IMG/VR virus record: IMGVR_UViG_3300008110_000057
Coordinates: 1-59,461 of that record
Origin: a virus
Strand: one strand, 5' to 3'
DNA length: 59,461 nucleotides
Positions 35,401 through 42,393 of this stretch are shown one piece after another. Under the pieces are notes generated by a model that had not been told where the DNA came from, did not search any database, and saw only the letters and a list, made by a program, of their open reading frames with translations. Position numbers and translations under genes: made by a program. Numbering within the stretch: position 1 is the stretch's first letter; each line of letters begins with the position of its first letter.

Positions 35401-36781
35401 ATCTACAGGTAGTCAAGGTTCAACAGGTTCTCAAGGTTCTGTTGGTTCTCAAGGATCTACAGGTAGTCAAGGTTCAACAGGTTCTCAAGGTTCTACTGGT
35501 TCTCAAGGATCTACAGGTAGTCAAGGTTCAACAGGTTCTCAAGGTTCTGTTGGTTCTCAAGGTTCTCAAGGTTCAACAGGTTCTCAAGGTTCTACTGGTT
35601 CTCAAGGTGTCCAGGGTACAACGGGACCAGTAGCAGGATCTGCAAATCAAATTGTTTATAAGGATGCATCTAACAACCCTACAGGTTCCACTAGTCTCAC
35701 ATATACTGGGGCAGTATCTGGTGTTGGTACTGTTGGTATTGGAACTGTTATTAAAAATGTTCATTACGACACCATAAATTCAGGAACTCTTTCTTGGGAA
35801 GGTTCTGCTGGGCAGTTATTCAGTATTACTAATAATCTTACCTCTGGTTCTATTTTCTCTGTTAATGATGTTTCGGGTATTCCAAGTATTGATGTGGGTG
35901 CTGGAGGGACAGTTTCTCTTGCACCTTATGGTGGTGATGTTGTAGTGGGACAAGCAATTATTAATAGATGGGTAAGAAAAACCGCAAACTACACTGCAGT
36001 AAATGGCGATGAAATAATAGCGGACACTTCGGGAGGAGCCTTTACAATTACACTTCCAGCAACACCATCAACTGGACATGTTGTTAAAATTGCAGATGGT
36101 GCTGATTGGGCAACGACCAATCTAACAGTAGCAAGAAATGGTTCAACAATTGAAGGTGTTGCCGATGATTATATTTTTAATATCAAAGGTATTACTGTAG
36201 ATGTAATTTACGATGGAACTACTTGGGAAATTTATGCCAATGCTGGTCCAAATGGTGCTCAAGGAACCACAGGTGCTCAAGGTACACAAGGTACAACAGG
36301 CACACAAGGTACTACAGGTGCTCAAGGTATTCAGGGTACTAGTGGTTCGGCTGGAACTCTTACGGATGATACAACAACTAATGCTACTAGATATCCGGTA
36401 TTTGATGATGCAACTTCTGGAACAATTTCTGGATTATTTGTTTCATCATCAAAATTGACATTCAATCCTTCTTCCGGTACTTTATCTGCTACTGTTTTTA
36501 CGTCATTATCTGATGAAAATGAAAAAACAGATATTAAAATTATAGAAAACCCTATAGAAAAACTTAACAAACTTGATGGTATAACATTTAAGTGGGTAGA
36601 CAACAATGCTCCTTCATCCGGTGTGATTGCCCAACAAGTTGAAAAAGTTTTGCCGGAACTGATATTAAATATCAATGATAAAAAGACAGTTAATTATAAT
36701 GGTTTGATTGGTCTTTTAATTGAGGGATTTAAAGAATCCCAAAAAGAGATACAAAAGATTAAAACTCATTTATCAATCTAA
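32480..36781 (+). CDS. collagen-like tail fibre with S74 chaperone domain
   Basis: The 1433-aa protein has three Gly-X-Y tracts: residues about 136-354 (about 73 triplets), 893-1051 (about 53) and a short one near 1256-1291. Triplets are mostly GSQ, GST, GAQ and GSV with almost no proline. Between tracts are fibre modules (LRIKDKDLVVGIVTN, DTYKQLMWFKSG) shared with the protein at 25631 and VGIGTT repeats. The C-terminal 90 residues form a Peptidase_S74 domain (LSDENEKTDIKIIENP ... GVIAQQVEKVLPEL) that would trimerise the fibre and self-cleave. The trimeric collagen tracts are consistent with trimer assembly by S74. Confidence 0.85.
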   Translation: MAKYISNRQKNLKIGISSYTESQTVLEVTGKVGIGTTNATQKLDIVGNIRIRGGIYDKDNNSGTDTYVPIADGVGGWSWQPVTSAGAGVLDGITIKEEGSTVGTAGSVTFINFVGAGVTATAAGAGATITFTQQAGPQGIQGSTGSQGSVGAQGSTGSQGSTGAQGSTGAQGSTGSQGSTGAQGTSGIQGDVGSQGSTGSQGASGSQGSTGSQGSTGSQGSVGAQGSTGSQGSTGSQGSVGSQGTLGSQGSVGAQGSTGSQGSAGAQGSTGAQGSTGSQGASGIQGDVGSQGSTGSQGASGAQGSTGAQGSTGSQGSTGSQGSTGSQGSTGAQGSTGSQGSIGSQGVQGTTGPVAGSANQIVYKDGSNNPAGSVNLTFDGSNLYVGGNITIGGTSSYIVSNELRIKDKDLVVGIVTNSLGNDTSTDTTANTGGIAIASTEGSPLVSLSSAGEVTPDTYKQLMWFKSGSFTGLNTDAWIFNYGVGIGSTQIPLGVRLAAGGMQVTDTTLSIPQLNVSGVSTISVNSSTDALRITQEGSGNALVVEDSTNPDSTPFVVTGIGSVGIGTTNPTTTLQVQGTTKVETSIGSTQSIWYGTLDSKGYSAKSVSLLVQPETAYSFDASQTVGKAYEPVIFSHALTSANGSYSPSLYSFQNLTNVAGTSSTARINGFGFYNYVFRNSTTDVSSYASNSLYGIISQVVQGNSVDQSVVTGFAYGNRNVVGIQKATATTIYGNFTTTNIGAIANNSASSTNAYGSYNLMQVGAASGTGIGTLTNYYGYYVAPTVALTGQLTNYYGVYLATPIVNGTLTNRYSIYSSDTSSPMYHAGSIGIGTTIPTSKLTVEGDVRVSGASTFVGLVELDSSLRDFYGNVGAAGSVLIATGAGVSWTTPFAAGLQGTSGAQGSTGAQGSTGSQGSTGAQGSTGSQGSTGAQGSVGSQGSTGSQGSVGSQGSTGSQGSTGSQGSIGSQGSVGSQGSTGSQGSTGSQGSVGSQGSTGSQGSTGSQGSTGSQGSTGSQGSTGSQGSVGSQGSQGSTGSQGSTGSQGVQGTTGPVAGSANQIVYKDASNNPTGSTSLTYTGAVSGVGTVGIGTVIKNVHYDTINSGTLSWEGSAGQLFSITNNLTSGSIFSVNDVSGIPSIDVGAGGTVSLAPYGGDVVVGQAIINRWVRKTANYTAVNGDEIIADTSGGAFTITLPATPSTGHVVKIADGADWATTNLTVARNGSTIEGVADDYIFNIKGITVDVIYDGTTWEIYANAGPNGAQGTTGAQGTQGTTGTQGTTGAQGIQGTSGSAGTLTDDTTTNATRYPVFDDATSGTISGLFVSSSKLTFNPSSGTLSATVFTSLSDENEKTDIKIIENPIEKLNKLDGITFKWVDNNAPSSGVIAQQVEKVLPELILNINDKKTVNYNGLIGLLIEGFKESQKEIQKIKTHLSI
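32885..33541 (+). repeat. collagen-like Gly-X-Y coding repeat 1
   Basis: A 9- and 18-nt periodic tract built from ggttctcaa, ggttcaaca and ggtgctcaa units encodes about 73 Gly-X-Y triplets. Long-range regularity suggests growth and loss by slippage or recombination. Confidence 0.85.
33511..33575 (+). repeat. 65-nt exact direct repeat, copy 1
   Basis: The 65 nt from tcaaggtgtccagg to ttataaggatg are identical at 35602-35666. The two copies frame a 2091-nt internal segment including the inter-tract fibre module. Confidence 0.85.
35156..35632 (+). repeat. collagen-like Gly-X-Y coding repeat 2
   Basis: About 53 Gly-X-Y triplets use the same units as repeat 1. The tract ends in the same sequence that ends tract 1. 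Confidence 0.85.
35602..35666 (+). repeat. 65-nt exact direct repeat, copy 2
   Basis: Identical to 33511-33575, at the same position relative to the end of the collagen-like tract. Confidence 0.85.
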
Positions 36782-36784
36782 ATA
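36777..36784 (+). promoter_or_regulatory. late promoter TCTAAATA
   Basis: TCTAAATA overlaps the fibre stop codon and lies 10 nt before the next ATG. Confidence 0.55.
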
Positions 36785-36794
36785 ATCAATAAAA

Positions 36795-37364
36795 ATGCCC
36801 GTTAATCTCTCAACTTTTTTAGGTACAACTTATCAAGGTATTCAAGGCGTTCAAGGAACCACAGGAACTCAAGGTATTCTTGGTGCTCAAGGAACCACTG
36901 GAACTGCAGGAAACAACGGTGGGGTTCCATATACCTTCAGTACAACAGTCACAGACGCTGATCCAGGAAATGGTGTCATCAGATATAATAATGCAACTAT
37001 AGGTGCAGTAAACACCATTTTTATTGATAATAATGATTCCAACTCCAATGTTCAAACAACTTGGTATGATAGTTGGGACGATTCAACAAATCCAAACCAA
37101 GAAGGATACCTTGTTATTCAAGGAGCAGCAGCAGGAAGCACTGTAGTGAATATTTGGAGTGTTACTGGAGCAGTCACAGTTGCTGCTGGATATTACAAAA
37201 TTCCTGTAGCACATATATCTGGTTCTATACCTACTAATGGTGAATCAATTACTGTTTACTTTTCAAGAACTGGTAACCAGGGTTCTCAAGGTGTTCAGGG
37301 AGTTGCTGGAAGCGGTGGAAGCGGTGGATCTATAGAATTATTGGAAGTGATGTTATTCGTATAA
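36795..37364 (+). CDS. short collagen-like virion protein
   Basis: The 189-aa protein starts with about 10 Gly-X-Y triplets (GIQGVQGTTGTQGILGAQG), then a beta-domain (TWYDSWDDSTNPNQEGYLVI, VTVAAGYYKIPVAHISG), then GNQGSQGVQGVAG and a glycine-serine end. It looks like a small trimeric fibre or neck/whisker-type protein. Late promoters lie on both sides. Confidence 0.7.
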   Translation: MPVNLSTFLGTTYQGIQGVQGTTGTQGILGAQGTTGTAGNNGGVPYTFSTTVTDADPGNGVIRYNNATIGAVNTIFIDNNDSNSNVQTTWYDSWDDSTNPNQEGYLVIQGAAAGSTVVNIWSVTGAVTVAAGYYKIPVAHISGSIPTNGESITVYFSRTGNQGSQGVQGVAGSGGSGGSIELLEVMLFV

Positions 37365-37367
37365 ATA
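37360..37367 (+). promoter_or_regulatory. T4-type late promoter TATAAATA
   Basis: An exact TATAAATA overlaps the stop codon of the collagen-like gene and lies 21 nt before the ATG at 37389. Confidence 0.75.
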
Positions 37368-37388
37368 CTTGGAAAAATATAAGATATA

Positions 37389-37781
37389 ATGGCACTTGCA
37401 AAAGCAAATTTAGGATTTCCAGTTGTAGTTTCTGCAGGAACAACAGCAACCGTTTATAGTGTTGGTTCTGCAAAAACTGCTTATATAAGAAGTATTGCAG
37501 TTTATAATAGCACTATCGGTACTGCAAATACAGATTTGTCCCAGCAAGCACAAATTTATATGGTTCCAAATAGTGGAGGATCTGTTGGAGTTGCAACATC
37601 TGCACATAGAATTGCAAGAGTTTCTTTAGCAGCAAATGATACTTTCTTTTTTGAACCACAATACCCAATTACTTTAACAAGTAATGGAGATAGCATTCAA
37701 GTTTTTAATGAAGGAACATTTAATTTAGGAGCGGCAACTAATCCAATTAATGTTGTAGTTTTAGGTGATAGAGAGGCTTGA
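37389..37781 (+). CDS. small virion structural protein
   Basis: The 130-aa protein (VVVSAGTTATVYSVGSAKTA, FFFEPQYPITLTSNGDSIQV) is of the same small beta-sandwich type as the protein at 32141, with an extra C-terminal strand (NPINVVVLGDREA). Its position at the start of a late unit before two glycine-rich proteins suggests a cap or joining part. Confidence 0.65.
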   Translation: MALAKANLGFPVVVSAGTTATVYSVGSAKTAYIRSIAVYNSTIGTANTDLSQQAQIYMVPNSGGSVGVATSAHRIARVSLAANDTFFFEPQYPITLTSNGDSIQVFNEGTFNLGAATNPINVVVLGDREA

Positions 37782-37784
37782 TAA

Positions 37785-38672
37785 ATGGCACCAATAAAAA
37801 ATACTAACAGAGGATTTATTGGAACATATGTTTCAAAAGTAGGAACAACGCAAAGTTTGGTTGCTGTTGCTGCTACATCTTCTGGAACTGTTTTAAGTCC
37901 TGGAAATGGATTTACATATCACGTATTTACTTCTCCCGGAAATTTTTATGTAAGTGCTTCTGGTTATGTTGATGCTCTTCTAGTTGCTGGTGGCGGTGCA
38001 GGCGGTGGCGCGGCGATCGCCGGCGGCGGTGGAGCTGGTGGAATGCTGGAAACATATAGAGTATTATTTCCAAATTCTCCAGGAACATATACAATATCTA
38101 TAGGTTCTGGCGGCGCCGCAGGTAGTAATGGAAATCCATCAACTATTTCTGGTCCTCCTACTTTTACAACACTAACTGCAACAGGTGGTGGTAGAGGTGG
38201 TTTTCCTGGTGGATCTGGTGGTGGTGGAGGAGGTGTTGGAAGTATTTCAACTGGACAAGGAACTCCTGGTGGTCCTAATGGAAGCACAGGCGGCGGCGGT
38301 GGTGGTGGGGCATCTGAAGCAGGGAGAGTTGGATATTATGCACCTGGCGCAGTTGGTGGGTCAGCTGGCAATGGGGGACTAGGTAGAGCAGCATTTAATG
38401 GTGATCCTGGTATACCACCAGCTTATGGTGTTACTAATTCAACACCTTTACCTGGACGTTGGTTTGCTGGTGGTGGAGGTGGAAATGGTCCGCCACCCGG
38501 ATGGGGAACAAGCGGTGGTATCGGAGGTGGCGCGGGCGGCGCAGCTGCGCCAGCTACAACAGGTAATGCGGGATCTGCTAACACTGGTGGTGGAGGAGGT
38601 GGTGGACCTTCTGCAGGTGGTGCCGGTGGATCTGGAATTATAATAATAAGATATAAAACTTACCCAAATTAA
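37785..38672 (+). CDS. glycine-rich virion protein 1
   Basis: The 295-aa protein begins with a beta segment (FTYHVFTSPGNFYVSASGYV) then long GGG/GGAGG stretches and a typical short end GSGIIIIRYKTYPN. The FTSPG...DALLVAGGGAGGG pattern marks phage glycine-rich-domain proteins with polyglycine-II-like sheets, as in some receptor-binding tips. A tandem paralogue follows 2 nt later. Confidence 0.75.
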   Translation: MAPIKNTNRGFIGTYVSKVGTTQSLVAVAATSSGTVLSPGNGFTYHVFTSPGNFYVSASGYVDALLVAGGGAGGGAAIAGGGGAGGMLETYRVLFPNSPGTYTISIGSGGAAGSNGNPSTISGPPTFTTLTATGGGRGGFPGGSGGGGGGVGSISTGQGTPGGPNGSTGGGGGGGASEAGRVGYYAPGAVGGSAGNGGLGRAAFNGDPGIPPAYGVTNSTPLPGRWFAGGGGGNGPPPGWGTSGGIGGGAGGAAAPATTGNAGSANTGGGGGGGPSAGGAGGSGIIIIRYKTYPN

Positions 38673-38674
38673 TT

Positions 38675-39550
38675 ATGTCTCCTGTTAAAAACAATTCACT
38701 TGGTGGATTTAAAAATCTTTTTACTTCTAAAATTAGAACCACTAACAACACCGCTGGTATTGCTGCAACATCTACCGGAAGTATTTTTAGTCCAGGAAAT
38801 GGATATACTTATCATATTTTTACCTCACCCGGACAATTCTTTGTAGATGAAGGTGGATATGCCGATTATGCGATTGTTGCTGGTGGTGGAGCTGGTGACG
38901 GTAACGGCGGCGGAGGTGGAGCTGGAGGTTATTTGAGTAATATTCCATCAAACCTCAATTTTATATTTCCAGCAGGAACATATACAATATCCATAGGTTC
39001 TGGTGGTTCATCAGGTAGTAATGGAAATCCATCATCTATTTCTGGTCCTCCTAGGTTTACAACACTAACTGCAACAGGTGGTGGTAGAGGGAGTACGCCT
39101 GGTGGGTCTGGAGGAGGAGGAGCTATTAATGGTTCAGGAGGTGTTGGATCAACTGGACAAGGAAATCCTGGTGGAGCAGGTACACCTCTTACAGGCGGCG
39201 GTGGCGGTGGTGCTGGTGCTGCTGGTGGTACTTCACCACTTGGTCCACCATCCATAGGTGGTTCTGGTGGTATAGGAACAGCAATATTTGCAGGGGATAC
39301 TGGAATTCCTCCTGCATATGGTACTCCAGGACCAGCATCGGGAAGATATGTTTCTGGCGGTGGAGGAGGTAGATGTGCCCCTCCAGGATGGTCTTCTGGG
39401 GGAGGTGCAGGTGGAGGTGCTGTAGGTGTAGCACCACCTAATGGAGGCCGCCATGCTACTAACAACACCGGAGGTGGTGGAGGTGGTACTGGTGGAGCTG
39501 GAGGTGGAAGTGGTGGTTCTGGTATTGTTGTTATAAGATATAGAATTTAA
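38675..39550 (+). CDS. glycine-rich virion protein 2
   Basis: The 291-aa paralogue of the preceding protein has YTYHIFTSPGQFFVDEGGYADYAIVAGG and the same end (GSGIVVIRYRI). It shares GTYTISIGSGG and ISGPPRFTTLTATGGGRG with it. It is followed by the MAHFAxL protein after an AAGGAG ribosome site. Confidence 0.75.
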   Translation: MSPVKNNSLGGFKNLFTSKIRTTNNTAGIAATSTGSIFSPGNGYTYHIFTSPGQFFVDEGGYADYAIVAGGGAGDGNGGGGGAGGYLSNIPSNLNFIFPAGTYTISIGSGGSSGSNGNPSSISGPPRFTTLTATGGGRGSTPGGSGGGGAINGSGGVGSTGQGNPGGAGTPLTGGGGGGAGAAGGTSPLGPPSIGGSGGIGTAIFAGDTGIPPAYGTPGPASGRYVSGGGGGRCAPPGWSSGGGAGGGAVGVAPPNGGRHATNNTGGGGGGTGGAGGGSGGSGIVVIRYRI

Positions 39551-39560
39551 GGAGAATAAA

Positions 39561-39965
39561 ATGGCACATTTTGCAAGATTGGATACAAATAATATTGTTA
39601 CTGAAGTTTTTGTTATTGATAATCTAAATTGTTCAGATTCTAATGGGAATGAAAATGAAAATATTGGAATTAACTATTGTAAGTCTTTTTATGAACCTGT
39701 TTATGGATCTGATACAATCTGGAAACAAACCTCATATAATTCCAAAATAAGAAAAAATTTTGCAGGGATTGGATATTATTATGATGAAAATTTAGATGCT
39801 TTTATTCCACCTAAACCATACAATTCTTGGATTTTAAATAACGAAACTTGTAGATGGGAAGCACCAGTACCTAAACCCGATCTAACAGAAGAAGAGAAAG
39901 AAGCGGGAATTTATTATGATTGGAACGAAGAAAACGTAAATTGGGAATCAAAAAGTTTTAATTGA
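39561..39965 (+). CDS. conserved MAHFAxL-type phage protein
   Basis: The 134-aa protein starts MAHFARLDTNNIVTEVFVID and has WKQTSYNSKIRKNFAGIGYYYDEN and FIPPKPYNSW. It belongs to a small family common in cyanophages and pelagiphages, usually beside structural genes. Its role is unknown. The ribosome site AAGGAG lies 8 nt before the start. Confidence 0.75.
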   Translation: MAHFARLDTNNIVTEVFVIDNLNCSDSNGNENENIGINYCKSFYEPVYGSDTIWKQTSYNSKIRKNFAGIGYYYDENLDAFIPPKPYNSWILNNETCRWEAPVPKPDLTEEEKEAGIYYDWNEENVNWESKSFN

Positions 39966-39970
39966 CCTCC

Positions 39971-39978
39971 ATTAAATA
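39971..39978 (+). promoter_or_regulatory. possible late promoter ATTAAATA
   Basis: ATTAAATA departs from the consensus at one position and lies 35 nt before the oxygenase gene at 40014. Confidence 0.4.
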
Positions 39979-40013
39979 CTGATATATAATGAATCTGAAT
40001 ACATTATTCACAT

Positions 40014-40634
40014 ATGGCATTTCAATCAATTTGGTATTTTTCAGATATTCCTGAAAAAGTTATAGAGACAATTGAAGAAGATTTAACAGATAAGTTTCAA
40101 GAGCAGATGGGAGACTCCAGATTGATGGGAGATGCTCTCAATCGTGATAAAAGAAATTCAAAAAATGCCTGGGTTCCAACACATCACTGGACTGCAGGAT
40201 TTGTTTGGCATTATATTGAAAGAGCAAATCGTGAGAATTTTTTATACGACATAAGAAATATTGATGGTGAAAATATGCAATTCACTCAATATGGAGAAGG
40301 TGAATTTTATGGATGGCATAATGATGCTGGAATTTCTTGTCACTATAAACCAGTAAGTGTTGGTAATCATCACGAAGGGAGAGCACAAGATTACTTGAAT
40401 GAAAATCTTGAACTTGTAAGAAAACTTTCCTTTGTGGTTCAACTTTCTGATCCTGATGATTATGAGGGTGGAAATCTTCAACTTCTTGGTGAAGATGGAA
40501 AATCTTATTTTGCTCCAAGAAAAAAAGGAACTGTAATTGTTTTTGACTCACGAACTCAACATCGTGTTCTTAAAGTTACTAAAGGACTTCGTAAGAGTTT
40601 GGTTGGTTGGGTGGTTGGTCCGAGGTGGAAGTAA
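40014..40634 (+). CDS. 2OG-Fe(II) oxygenase (prolyl-hydroxylase-type fold)
   Basis: The 206-aa protein has WHNDAG (His102, Asp104) and TQHRV...LRKSLVGW (His183, Arg193), the iron and 2-oxoglutarate ligands of this fold. EGGNLQLLGEDGK between them is the typical strand-loop before the distal histidine. This is one of the widespread cyanophage 2OG oxygenases; the substrate is unknown. Another oxygenase follows after 1 nt. Confidence 0.85.
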   Translation: MAFQSIWYFSDIPEKVIETIEEDLTDKFQEQMGDSRLMGDALNRDKRNSKNAWVPTHHWTAGFVWHYIERANRENFLYDIRNIDGENMQFTQYGEGEFYGWHNDAGISCHYKPVSVGNHHEGRAQDYLNENLELVRKLSFVVQLSDPDDYEGGNLQLLGEDGKSYFAPRKKGTVIVFDSRTQHRVLKVTKGLRKSLVGWVVGPRWK

Positions 40635-40635
40635 T

Positions 40636-41355
40636 ATGGCAGAACAAATGACTGAAGGGCAACTCCTCTTCCAAGAAAGATTTAACACTGGAACATCAAA
40701 AACGAATAATTCACAATTTGAAAAAGATGGATATTTGATAATTAAAAATCTTTGGGATCCTCAAGAACTTTATCGTCCAGTTCCTAAAGAAAGGGGGCAG
40801 ATTAACTATTGGGGTAAGAAATTAGATCAATTTACATATGAAGAACTTGAGATGCAAGTAGAAGGATCTCTTGCTTGTTATTGGCATCCACAATATCGTT
40901 CAATTCATTCAGGTATTCGTCTTAAATTAGAGAAAGCATTGGGAAATAAACTTTATAATACTTATTATTATGATCGTTTTTATTTCCCAGGGCAAGAACT
41001 AACAAAACACGCAGATCGTGATGCTTGTGAGATCTCTGTGACGGTTCATATCAGTTCCAATCTTCAAAAACCTTGGCCAATTTGGATTAAAACTCCAGAT
41101 ACTTATACTGATGAAAAGAAAACAGCAGTATCAATTGTAGGCGAAAATCGTTCTGTAATTTTAAATACTGGTGATGGTATGGTCTATAAAGGATGTGAAA
41201 GACCTCATTGGAGAGATCCAATGCCAACCGAATATACAAGAACTTGGTATGGCAAAAGAGTAGAAAAAGACGGACTTTATTATCATCAAATCTTTTTCCA
41301 TTATGTATTAGCAAATGGTCAAAGAGCACATTGTGCTAATGATATGGCAAAATAA
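40636..41355 (+). CDS. second 2OG-Fe(II) oxygenase-like protein
   Basis: The 239-aa protein is taken from the ATG at 40636, 1 nt after the upstream stop. It has RFYFPGQELTKHADRDACE (His125, Asp127), VTVHIS, and CERPHWRDP (His191), as in phytanoyl-type oxygenases. The end HQIFFHYVLANGQRAHC is conserved in related cyanophage proteins. The two adjacent oxygenases are not close to each other in sequence. Confidence 0.75.
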   Translation: MAEQMTEGQLLFQERFNTGTSKTNNSQFEKDGYLIIKNLWDPQELYRPVPKERGQINYWGKKLDQFTYEELEMQVEGSLACYWHPQYRSIHSGIRLKLEKALGNKLYNTYYYDRFYFPGQELTKHADRDACEISVTVHISSNLQKPWPIWIKTPDTYTDEKKTAVSIVGENRSVILNTGDGMVYKGCERPHWRDPMPTEYTRTWYGKRVEKDGLYYHQIFFHYVLANGQRAHCANDMAK

Positions 41356-41421
41356 CTTTTATTGGTTTTGATATATTTTGTCATAATATATACATTGATG
41401 AACATAAAATTTTTTTAATAT

Positions 41422-42393
41422 ATGCTAGATAATTTTGTAAAACTTGCATTGAAAAATGGCGGGACGATCAAACCACTAATTATTCCCACCGAATATACAA
41501 ATGGAACTGGACTTTGTAATCCATCAGTATTTGTAGATAATGGAAAGATATTAGTTAATATTCGTCATATTCAATATACTCTGTATCACTCAGAGTTACA
41601 AAAATACGAGCATCAATACGGTCCGTTAGTTTATCTCAATCCAGAAAATGACATTTCACTCACAACAACAAACTTTATTTGTGAGTTGAATGAAAACCTG
41701 GAGATTTCTCATTGGTTGAAAGTAGATACTTCTGCTTTTGATAAGAAACCTTTATGGCAGTTTGTAGGACTTGAGGACGCAAGAATCGTCAAATGGAACG
41801 ATAAGTATTATCTTACAGGTGTTCGGAGAGACCTGGATACGATTGGCACAGGAAGAATGGAACTTTCCGAACTTGAGTTTTCGGAAACATCAGTCAAGGA
41901 AGTTTCAAGATTTCGTATTCCTGGACCACCACCAGATGATGAGTATTGCAACAAGAACTGGATGCCTATTTTAGACCAACCATTTCACTATGTAAAATGG
42001 ACAAATGGTACTCAAATTGTCAAAACTATTCCAGAAGAAAATCGCACAGAGACAGTTGTTCAAAGGGATTGGGTTCAAGCACCAAAGGACTTGAGAGGTG
42101 GTTCTCAAGTCATTCCATATAAAAATGGATACTTAGCACTCAATCACGAAACAGATTTATTCAAGTCTGAAGCGGGAAGAAAGAACGCAACATATCGCCA
42201 TAAGTTTACCTATTGGGATAAGAATTGGAATATTCAGAAGTTTTCGCAAGTCTTCTCATTCTTGGAAAATCAAATTGAGTTCGTCTGTGGAATGGCAAAG
42301 TATGAAAATGATTATTTGATTACATTTGGCATTCAAGATAATGCTGCATATATTTTAAGAGTTCCTGGTTTTTTGATGGAGGAAATAATATGA
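41422..42393 (+). CDS. GH130-like five-bladed propeller protein
   Basis: The 323-aa protein shows the glycoside phosphorylase/GH130-like order: NPSVFVDNGKILVNIRH, GLEDARIVKWNDKYYLTG, KNWMPI, GGSQVIPYKNGYLALNHE and FVCGMAKYENDYLITFG. Blades of such enzymes process beta-mannosides or act as non-catalytic sugar binders. It overlaps the GT25-FkbM gene by 4 nt, so the two act in one pathway, probably in glycan trimming or building. Confidence 0.7.
   Translation: MLDNFVKLALKNGGTIKPLIIPTEYTNGTGLCNPSVFVDNGKILVNIRHIQYTLYHSELQKYEHQYGPLVYLNPENDISLTTTNFICELNENLEISHWLKVDTSAFDKKPLWQFVGLEDARIVKWNDKYYLTGVRRDLDTIGTGRMELSELEFSETSVKEVSRFRIPGPPPDDEYCNKNWMPILDQPFHYVKWTNGTQIVKTIPEENRTETVVQRDWVQAPKDLRGGSQVIPYKNGYLALNHETDLFKSEAGRKNATYRHKFTYWDKNWNIQKFSQVFSFLENQIEFVCGMAKYENDYLITFGIQDNAAYILRVPGFLMEEII

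Noticed and set aside
32885-35632. CRISPR-like regular repeats
   Set aside because: Repeats are in-frame Gly-X-Y coding units without unique spacers, palindromic repeats or cas genes.
40537-40635. Earlier start for the second oxygenase at 40537
   Set aside because: This would overlap the conserved C-terminus of the first oxygenase by 98 nt; the ATG at 40636 is 1 nt after the stop and gives the natural N-terminus.
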